Shown here in pieces: positions 58,084-64,000 of a stretch of DNA of 64,000 nucleotides. The position numbers were made by a program, and so were the translations under genes. The number at the start of each line of letters is the position of its first letter. The stretch's first letter is position 1. Origin of the DNA: Haloarcula sp. CBA1129 (GTDB taxonomy: Archaea > Halobacteriota > Halobacteria > Halobacteriales > Haloarculaceae); the NCBI RefSeq assembly GCF_008729015.1, contig NZ_RKSM01000001.1:1984001-2048000 (forward strand), read 5' to 3'. The notes under the pieces are model-generated. The model made no database searches, was not told the DNA's origin, and saw only the letters and a list, made by a program, of their open reading frames with translations.

Positions 58084-59004
58084 ATGACAGATATCGACTT
58101 CCGCGGCGTGTTCCCAGCGATGTGCACGCCGTTCGATCAGGACGGCAGTATTGACTTCGAAACGCTCCGAGAAGACGCCCAGCGGCTCGAATCCGCTGGT
58201 GTGGACGGGCTTGTTCCCGTCGGCTCGACCGGCGAGTCGGCGACGCTCTCACACGATGAACACATCGAGGTCGTCGAGGCGGTCATCGATGCTGTCGACG
58301 ACGTGCCGGTTATCGCCGGCTCAGGGTCGAACAACACCAAGGAAGCACTGGAGCTATCCCGGCGCTCCGCCGACGCCGGCGCTGACGCCCTGTTGCTCAT
58401 CTCGCCGTACTACAACAAGCCCGAACAGCAGGGGTTCATCGACCACTACACGACGCTGGCTGACGCCGTCGACCTGCCACAGATAGTGTACAACGTCCCC
58501 TCGCGAACGGGCCAGAACATCGAACCGGATACCGCGGCCGAACTCGCGACACACCCGAACATCCGTGCCTACAAGGCCGCAAGCGGCGACATGAACCAGA
58601 TTTCAGAGATCATCGAACGTACCCGGGACGAGGACTTCGCGGTGCTGTCCGGCGACGACGGGATGACGCTGCCGATGCTGTCGGTCGGTGGAACCGGCTG
58701 TATCTCCGTCTCAGCCAACATTGAACCGGAGCGCACCTGCGCGATGGTCGGTGCGGCGCTGTCCGGCGACTTCGAGCGAGCGCGAGCGATTCACCACGAA
58801 CTCGGCCCACTGTTCCGCGCGATGTTCGTCGAGACCAACCCCATCCCGGTCAAGGAAGCCATGCGAATCCGGGGCTACGGCCCGGCACATCTCCGCTCGC
58901 CGCTGACACGGCTCTCCGACGAGCACCTCGACCATCTGCGCGACGTGCTGGCGTCCCTCGAAACCGAGGACTTGGAAGACGAGTACGCGGAGGCCGAGCG
59001 ATGA
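58084..59004 (+). CDS. dapA: 4-hydroxy-tetrahydrodipicolinate synthase (306 aa)
   Basis: Starts MTDIDFRGVFPAMCTPFDQD. DapA motifs: PVGSTGESATLSHDEH (TTGE loop), ALLLISPYYNKPEQQG, VYNVPSRTGQNI (Tyr136) and RAYKAASGDM (Schiff-base Lys164). It condenses pyruvate with aspartate semialdehyde, the first step toward diaminopimelate and lysine. Its stop overlaps the dapB start by 4 nt. Confidence 0.95.
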   Translation: MTDIDFRGVFPAMCTPFDQDGSIDFETLREDAQRLESAGVDGLVPVGSTGESATLSHDEHIEVVEAVIDAVDDVPVIAGSGSNNTKEALELSRRSADAGADALLLISPYYNKPEQQGFIDHYTTLADAVDLPQIVYNVPSRTGQNIEPDTAAELATHPNIRAYKAASGDMNQISEIIERTRDEDFAVLSGDDGMTLPMLSVGGTGCISVSANIEPERTCAMVGAALSGDFERARAIHHELGPLFRAMFVETNPIPVKEAMRIRGYGPAHLRSPLTRLSDEHLDHLRDVLASLETEDLEDEYAEAER

Positions 59005-59750
59005 CGCGGGTGGCGGTCAACGGGGTCACCGGCCAGATGGGTGGCGCCGTCATCGAGGCCGCCACCGACAGCGAAGTCGTGGTCGGTTTCGCCACGAGCG
59101 ACACGGACGCGGTCGACGGCGTCCCGGTCGTCCATCCGACGGACGCCGCCGCAGCGCTCCGGGAGTACGATGTCGACGTCGTGATCGACTTCGCCGTTCC
59201 CGAAGGGACGCTGGCCGTCGTCGAGGCCTGCGTCGAGACGGGCGTCCCGATGGTCGTCGGGACCACCGGCTTCGACGAGGACGGGATGGCTCGTCTAAGC
59301 GCCGCCAGCGAGGAGATTCCGCTGTTGAAAGCAACGAATTTCTCGCAGGGGATTCAGGTCCTCCAGCGCCTCGTCAGCGAGGCGGTCGGTACGCTTGATG
59401 ACTACGACCTCGAACTGATGGAGACCCACCACAACCGCAAGGTCGACGCCCCGTCGGGGACGGCCAATAGTATCCTCAACGTGATTCAGGAAGAGCGCGA
59501 CGTGGAGCCGGTGTACGGCCGGGAAGGGCACGCCCCGCGCGAAGACGACGAAATCGGCGTGTTCGCCCGCCGCGCCGGCGACATTCGCGGCGAACACGAA
59601 CTCGTGCTGGCCGGCAACGACGAAGTCCTCTCGCTCTCCCATCGGGCCGAGGACCGCGGCGTGTTCGCCGCCGGTGCACTCGATGCAGCGACGTGGCTCG
59701 TCGGCCGTGACGCCGGCTGGTACGAGTTTGGCGACGTAGTGGACGCCTGA
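59001..59750 (+). CDS. dapB: 4-hydroxy-tetrahydrodipicolinate reductase (249 aa)
   Basis: N-terminal Rossmann motif VNGVTGQMGGAVIEAATD, VVGTTGFDEDG, and the DapB signature ELMETHHNRKVDAPSGTA (catalytic His and Lys). Full length. It reduces the DapA product with NAD(P)H. Translationally coupled to dapA (ATGA). Confidence 0.95.
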   Translation: MTRVAVNGVTGQMGGAVIEAATDSEVVVGFATSDTDAVDGVPVVHPTDAAAALREYDVDVVIDFAVPEGTLAVVEACVETGVPMVVGTTGFDEDGMARLSAASEEIPLLKATNFSQGIQVLQRLVSEAVGTLDDYDLELMETHHNRKVDAPSGTANSILNVIQEERDVEPVYGREGHAPREDDEIGVFARRAGDIRGEHELVLAGNDEVLSLSHRAEDRGVFAAGALDAATWLVGRDAGWYEFGDVVDA

Positions 59751-59947
59751 GAAGGAGAGAGCAAGCACCACAGAGAGTGTGTCAGCCACGTGGCGAAGTC
59801 GCTGATTTCTCGTCTGGACAGCGGAGCTGAGAAGCCACCCTCTGTGAGATGGACAGTCCCTGAAAACTAGTATGTCATAATACACACTCGAATACTTCTC
59901 TTGATATTACGGTTAGCCTTATATATTAGAATTATCGAATACCGTGT

Positions 59948-60079
59948 ATGGCTACGAACCAACGCGTACAACTGCCAGCGGCCGACTGCCCGCGGTGTGC
60001 CAGTGAATTCGAAGTGACGACGCCACGCATCAGTATGTGTCAGGAATGCGGGTACATTCCCGGACGCGGGTCCGACTGA
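59948..60079 (+). CDS. small zinc-ribbon protein (43 aa)
   Basis: ATG at 59948 follows TATA box CTTATATATT (59917-59926) by about 30 nt, so leaderless. The product MATNQRVQLPAADCPRCASE continues to MCQECGYIPG, with two C-x-x-C pairs of a zinc ribbon. Such tiny ribbon proteins are abundant in haloarchaea. It sits between dapB and dapD with its own promoter. Confidence 0.7.
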   Translation: MATNQRVQLPAADCPRCASEFEVTTPRISMCQECGYIPGRGSD

Positions 60080-60165
60080 AAGAACGGCATTCGAAGAATG
60101 TGATATGGTAGCATACCCGTCCCGAAACCCCGATAGGTAAGCCCCCGGCATCGCAACCGAGTAGT

Positions 60166-60996
60166 ATGAGCCTCAAAGCCGATATCGACGACCTCTGGCA
60201 ACTGAAACAGGACGGCCTGTCAGCGACTGATGCGACCGATGATCACCGTGCAGTGCTTGATGAATTCCTCGCGGCACTGGAAGCCGGCGAGGTCCGCGCC
60301 GCGGAGAAGTCCGGCGGTGAGTGGGAGGCAAACGCTTGGGTCAAGCAGGGTATTCTCCTGAACTTCGGCCTGCGCGAGACCGGCGCTCGCGAGTACGGCG
60401 GCGTCGACTACCACGACGTGCTCCCGCTCCGAGAGACAGCGGACCTCGGCGAGCGCGGCACACGAAACACGCCGGACGGCACGACCATCCGCCGGGGCGC
60501 ATACCTCGGTGAGGACTGCATCATGATGTCGCCCTCCTTCGTCAACATCGGGGCCTATGTCGGCGACGGAACGCTCGTCGATTCCTGTGACACCGTCGGC
60601 TCCTGCGCCCAGATCGGCGAGAACGTCAAGCTCGGCGCGAACACGCTCATCGGCGGCGTCCTCGAACCGGTCGAGAGCGCGCCGGTCATCGTCGAGGACG
60701 AGGTGTCACTGGGCGCTGGCTGTCGCGTCACCAGCGGGTTCGTCGTCGGCGAAGGGTCGATTGTGGGCGAGAACACGCTTCTGACGCCGCGGATTCCGGT
60801 GTACGACCTCGTGGAAGATGAGGTGCTGTACGGCGAGCTGCCACCGGAGCGGCGCGCGTTCCAGCGGTTCGTCGATTCCTCGGTCGGCGAGAACGACCTC
60901 ATCCCCGGCGGCGCGTACAAGCCCGCCGTCGTGGCGACCGACGTGGAGGAGGAGACACTGGAAGCGACTGAGAGAGAAGACGCGCTTCGGGAGTAG
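60166..60996 (+). CDS. dapD: tetrahydrodipicolinate N-succinyltransferase (276 aa)
   Basis: The N-terminal helical part (MSLKADIDDLWQLKQDGLSA) is followed by left-handed beta-helix hexapeptides: GAYLGEDCIMMSPSFVNIGA, CAQIGENVKLGANTLIGGVL and LGAGCRVTSGFVVGEGSIVG. Size and order match DapD. It succinylates tetrahydrodipicolinate, showing that this organism uses the succinylase branch (consistent with dapE at 63099). Confidence 0.93.
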   Translation: MSLKADIDDLWQLKQDGLSATDATDDHRAVLDEFLAALEAGEVRAAEKSGGEWEANAWVKQGILLNFGLRETGAREYGGVDYHDVLPLRETADLGERGTRNTPDGTTIRRGAYLGEDCIMMSPSFVNIGAYVGDGTLVDSCDTVGSCAQIGENVKLGANTLIGGVLEPVESAPVIVEDEVSLGAGCRVTSGFVVGEGSIVGENTLLTPRIPVYDLVEDEVLYGELPPERRAFQRFVDSSVGENDLIPGGAYKPAVVATDVEEETLEATEREDALRE

Positions 60997-60997
60997 C

Positions 60998-61149
60998 GAG
61001 GAAGCGACCAGAGGGAAGCTTCCTCGACGGAACGGCGAACGTCGTGAGCCGTGGAGTAGCGAGATTCTGAGCGACGCGAAGAATCTCGATACGCGAGCGG
61101 GAACGGAGTGACCCGCGAGCAGCGGCAGGCAGTGTTTTCGAACGAAAAC
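60998..61149. repeat. series of stem-loops downstream of dapD
   Basis: Three perfect stems follow one another: GAGGAAGC/GCTTCCTC (60998-61005, 61018-61025), GAGATTCT/AGAATCTC (61061-61068, 61080-61087) and GCGGG/CCCGC (61097-61101, 61112-61116). A 7-bp inverted repeat GTTTTCG/CGAAAAC follows at 61134-61149. They fill the gap after dapD and could act in termination or mRNA stability. Confidence 0.5.
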
Positions 61150-61275
61150 CGCCGGCTCGACATCCCCTCAGACAAACACTGATGCCTGATTCTCACAGCC
61201 AGCGAACATGTAAGGCCACATTACCGGCAGTACACTATCGGCTGGTATTTGGTACCATGGGTCAAATATGTTCGC

Positions 61276-61803
61276 ATGAGCCAGCAACACGTCAGCACTC
61301 GCGTTGCGAATCTGATACGGTTCAAATGGGTCACTGGAGCGATGAGTGGACTTGTCGCCGGCATCGGGATGGGAATCGTCTTCCACGCGGGGGCGAACCT
61401 CATGCCGTTCGTCGGAGCGCTGTACGGGTGGCCCACAGTCGTCGGCGGGTGGGTCGTTCACCTAGTGAACAGCGCCGTCGCCGGGTTGGTGTTCGCGGTC
61501 ATCGTCTCCCGGCCGATTCTGCGGGAGCAGACAGCCTCCGTGGCGGAGAGCGTAGCCGCAGGGGTCGTGTACGCAGCCGCTATCGGGCTCGTTTCGACCG
61601 GTCTTCTGTTGCCGCTCTCGATGAATATGCTCGGCGTCCAGTCGTTCCCGGAGCCGCTGGTGCCGCTGCCGGGAATGCTCGGGAGTTTCCTCGTCATTCT
61701 CTCGGTCGGCGTGGCGCATCTGGTGTACGGACTGCTACTGGGTTCGACATACGCGCTGTCCCGGGAGCGACTCGCGATGGAGACGGTCCCAACGGAGGGG
61801 TAG
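61276..61803 (+). CDS. four-span membrane protein (175 aa)
   Basis: The ATG at 61276 (MSQQHVSTRVANLIRFKWVT) is used. Four hydrophobic segments: about 21-38 (SGLVAGIGMGIVFHAGA), 55-76, 92-112 and 135-160. The Gly-rich helices and small loops resemble histidine-kinase-free haloarchaeal membrane proteins of unknown function. It lies between dapD and lysA but carries no sign of a role in lysine synthesis. Confidence 0.7.
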   Translation: MSQQHVSTRVANLIRFKWVTGAMSGLVAGIGMGIVFHAGANLMPFVGALYGWPTVVGGWVVHLVNSAVAGLVFAVIVSRPILREQTASVAESVAAGVVYAAAIGLVSTGLLLPLSMNMLGVQSFPEPLVPLPGMLGSFLVILSVGVAHLVYGLLLGSTYALSRERLAMETVPTEG

Positions 61804-61863
61804 CGCCTCCCCGAGTGGCCTGAAGCGGAACCCTTGTTAGCCACCGACGCTGTGGTTTCCTCA

Positions 61864-63099
61864 ATGAGCCACGATTCGCCGCCAGTCCGCCGCCTCGCGG
61901 ACTGGGACCATGAACGCCTCGAAGCGGTGGCTGCCGAGCACGGCACGCCGCTGTACGTCGTTGACCTCGGCCGCGTCGCCGAGAACTACGAGCGATTCGC
62001 CGCGGCGTTTCCTGATGCCCACGTCATGTATGCCGCGAAGGCCCACACCGGTCAGGCCGTCCTCTCGAAGCTACTGGAGACTGGGGCCGACATCGAATGT
62101 GCGGCTTGGGGAGAACTCCAGCGGGCCATCGACGCCGGCGCAGATCCGAACACGCTCCAGTATACGGCCGTCAATCCGCCCGAACACGACCTCGATTACG
62201 CCGTCGAACTGGCCGCCGAGAATCCCGGACTGACGATTACAGCAGGTGCGCGAGACACCTTTGACCGCCTCGAAGAGCGGGGCTACGATGGCCGGGTCGC
62301 CATCCGAATCAATCCCGGCATCGGGACGGGCCACCACGAGAAAGTAGCGACAGGCAAAGACGCCAAGTTCGGTATCCCCTACGACGAAGTACCCGAAGTC
62401 GCGGCCGACGTGCGCGAGCGCTTCGATCTCGTCGGCCTCCACGCCCACGCCGGCAGCGGCGTCCTCCACGACGACTTAGACGACCACTGCCGGGCCATCG
62501 CCAAGGTGGCCGACATGGGCCGGGAGGTCATCGCCGACGGCGCGGCCCTCGACTTTGTCGATTTCGGCGGTGGCTTCGGTGTCCCGTACCGGGAGGACGT
62601 CGAGCCGCTGGATATGGAAATCGTCGGTGAGAAGGTCCGCGAGGCGGTCGGGGACCTTGACGCGCAGATCAAACTCGAACCCGGCCGCTACGTCGTCGCT
62701 GACGCCGAGTGTATCCTCACAGAGGTCAACACCGTCAAGGAGACGCCGGCAGCGACAGTCGTTGGTGTCGACGCCTCGCTAGCGACGCTCATCCGACCGG
62801 CGATGTTCGGCTCATATCACCCGATTCGGAACGTCACCGCGCCGGACCGCGAGGCCGAACCCGTCTCTGTCGGCGGCCCCTGCTGTACGAGCGCCGACGT
62901 GTTCTGCACGGACCGGCCTATCGCTCGGCCAGAGCGGACCGACCTGCTTGCCATCGGCAACGCCGGCGCGTACGGCTACGAACTGGCGAATCAGTTCCAC
63001 TCCCAGCCACGGCCCGCCGAAGTTGCCTTCGAGGGCGGCGAGACGAGAGTCGTCCGGGAACGCGAGACGCTGGCGGACGTGACCCGTATGGAACAGTAA
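61864..63099 (+). CDS. lysA: diaminopimelate decarboxylase (411 aa)
   Basis: The ATG at 61864 (MSHDSPPVRRLADWDHERLE) is used. PLP-binding Lys59 in VMYAAKAHTG; HAHAGSGVLHDDLDDHCRAI; GGGFGVPYREDVEPLD; KLEPGRYVVADAE; and the active-site GGPCCTSADVF. It decarboxylates meso-diaminopimelate to lysine. Its stop overlaps the dapE start (TAATG). Confidence 0.95.
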   Translation: MSHDSPPVRRLADWDHERLEAVAAEHGTPLYVVDLGRVAENYERFAAAFPDAHVMYAAKAHTGQAVLSKLLETGADIECAAWGELQRAIDAGADPNTLQYTAVNPPEHDLDYAVELAAENPGLTITAGARDTFDRLEERGYDGRVAIRINPGIGTGHHEKVATGKDAKFGIPYDEVPEVAADVRERFDLVGLHAHAGSGVLHDDLDDHCRAIAKVADMGREVIADGAALDFVDFGGGFGVPYREDVEPLDMEIVGEKVREAVGDLDAQIKLEPGRYVVADAECILTEVNTVKETPAATVVGVDASLATLIRPAMFGSYHPIRNVTAPDREAEPVSVGGPCCTSADVFCTDRPIARPERTDLLAIGNAGAYGYELANQFHSQPRPAEVAFEGGETRVVRERETLADVTRMEQ

Positions 63100-64000
63100 T
63101 GGCGTTCGACATTCCCTCGTTCCACCGGCAGGCCGTCGAGACGCCCTCTCATGAGAGCGTCGACGAGATGCGCTCGCTACTGGTCGACACGCTCGAAGAT
63201 GCCGGCGAATACCCGGAGATAGACGACCTCGGCAATGTCGTCGTGTCACGCGGCGATGACGACGGGACCCACATCCTGCTCAACACGCACATCGACACTG
63301 TCCCGCCACATCTACCCTACGAGCGGCGAACGGAGCCGCCGGGGGTGGACGAGGCTGTCGATGGCACCGGCGGCGACGGAGAGGGTGACATCGTCTGTGG
63401 CCGCGGTGCCTGTGACGCGAAAGGCCCGCTCGCGGCGCTTCTCGATGCGTTCCTCACCGTGACGCCCGACAACGGCCGGGTCACGCTGGCGATTTCTACC
63501 GACGAGGAGACGACACAGACCGGCGGCGCACATCTCGCGGACACTATCGACGCCGACGGGTACATCGTCGGCGAGCCGACCGGCCTCGACGTCTGTACGG
63601 CCGCCCGCGGCCAGTTCGAGGGAACCGTCACCATCCACGGCGAGAGCGCCCACGCCGCCGACCCCGGCAGCGGTCACAACGCGATTCGGGCCGCCGCGCC
63701 GGTCTTACAGGCGATGGAAAGCTATGATGAAAAGAAAGGCCCCGGCGAACACGAGACGCTTGGGCACCCCATTCTCACCCCGTCGATGGTAGAGGGCGGC
63801 GAGGCGACCAATCAGGTCCCGGCGCAGTGCACCATCACGTTCGACCGCCGGAGCGTCCCCCCGGAGACCAGCGAGTCGTTCTGTGCCGACCTGCAGGCCC
63901 ACCTCGAACAGTGGCTCCCGGACTCGATGGAACTCTCTGTGGACCTCATCCGCCCGGACACGCCGTTCCCCGAGGCGTTCGCGACCGACACCGACGCGGC
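63099..64000 (+). CDS. dapE: succinyl-diaminopimelate desuccinylase, cut by window edge
   Basis: ATG at 63099 shares bases with the lysA stop (TAATG). About 300 codons are visible with no stop before the right edge. M20 peptidase motifs: LLNTHIDTVPPHLPYE, CGRGACDAKGPLAALL (metal Asp), STDEETTQTGGAHLADT (Glu-Glu) and GEPTGLDVCTAARGQFEG. Together with dapD it defines the succinylase route. The remaining C-terminal part (about 70-80 residues expected) lies outside. Confidence 0.9.
   Translation, partial: MAFDIPSFHRQAVETPSHESVDEMRSLLVDTLEDAGEYPEIDDLGNVVVSRGDDDGTHILLNTHIDTVPPHLPYERRTEPPGVDEAVDGTGGDGEGDIVCGRGACDAKGPLAALLDAFLTVTPDNGRVTLAISTDEETTQTGGAHLADTIDADGYIVGEPTGLDVCTAARGQFEGTVTIHGESAHAADPGSGHNAIRAAAPVLQAMESYDEKKGPGEHETLGHPILTPSMVEGGEATNQVPAQCTITFDRRSVPPETSESFCADLQAHLEQWLPDSMELSVDLIRPDTPFPEAFATDTDA

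Noticed and set aside
1-64000. CRISPR arrays or rRNA genes
   Set aside because: No regularly spaced direct repeats and no rRNA-like conserved stretches were seen on reading through the window.

Overview
This window comes from a halophilic archaeon, most likely a Haloarcula-like genome. The right two thirds (about 21.85-64 kb) are GC-rich and encode very acidic proteins. They use archaeal TATA-type, often leaderless, promoters and carry archaeal core genes: TFS, NAC, TrmI, MptE, and the succinylase diaminopimelate pathway.

The left third (1 to about 20.95 kb) is visibly AT-richer, tightly packed and mostly on the minus strand. I read it as an integrated virus or virus-derived element whose left end lies outside the window. 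From right to left it holds: two Leu tRNAs of unusual sequence; a small winged-helix regulator; an OB-fold (SSB-like) protein; two secreted PKD-domain surface proteins; and a spike-type protein with a coiled coil and C-terminal anchor. Next come a second anchored ectodomain protein, a two-span membrane protein and a P-loop ATPase. That last run matches the VP4-ORF6-ORF7-VP8 order of pleolipoviruses. Further left are small unknown genes, a restriction-modification pair, a GmrSD-like (DUF262/DUF1524) nuclease, a small PD-(D/E)XK nuclease, and an operon of seven tiny proteins, mostly membrane proteins, joined by start/stop overlaps. No integrase, Rep protein or att site is visible here. An IS5-type element (about 20.95-21.84 kb) sits at the composition boundary.

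From 21.85 to 31 kb there is a GAF-domain protein, a dihydropteroate synthase-like enzyme, two mirrored modules of RCK (TrkA-type) protein plus APC transporter (one with UspA domains), a HAD enzyme and an SMR transporter. From 31 to 40.5 kb there is a translationally coupled leader ORF with an F420-type oxidoreductase, MptE, trehalose-6-phosphate synthase, a lipoprotein, a bactofilin-like protein, a DgcN-DgcA-type D-glutamate pair, and two regulators. From 40.5 to 49 kb lies a nutrient-use cluster: NhaC antiporter, ornithine cyclodeaminase/alanine dehydrogenase family, nucleoside hydrolase, M24-fold protein, GH13 alpha-glucosidase and creatininase family.

From 49 to 58 kb are small haloarchaeal proteins, TFS, TrmI-NAC, an AEC transporter, a lipoprotein with no canonical start codon, a PUA protein and a NYN nuclease. 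The window ends with dapA-dapB-(zinc ribbon)-dapD-(membrane protein)-lysA-dapE, with dapE cut by the right edge. No CRISPR array or rRNA gene was seen.
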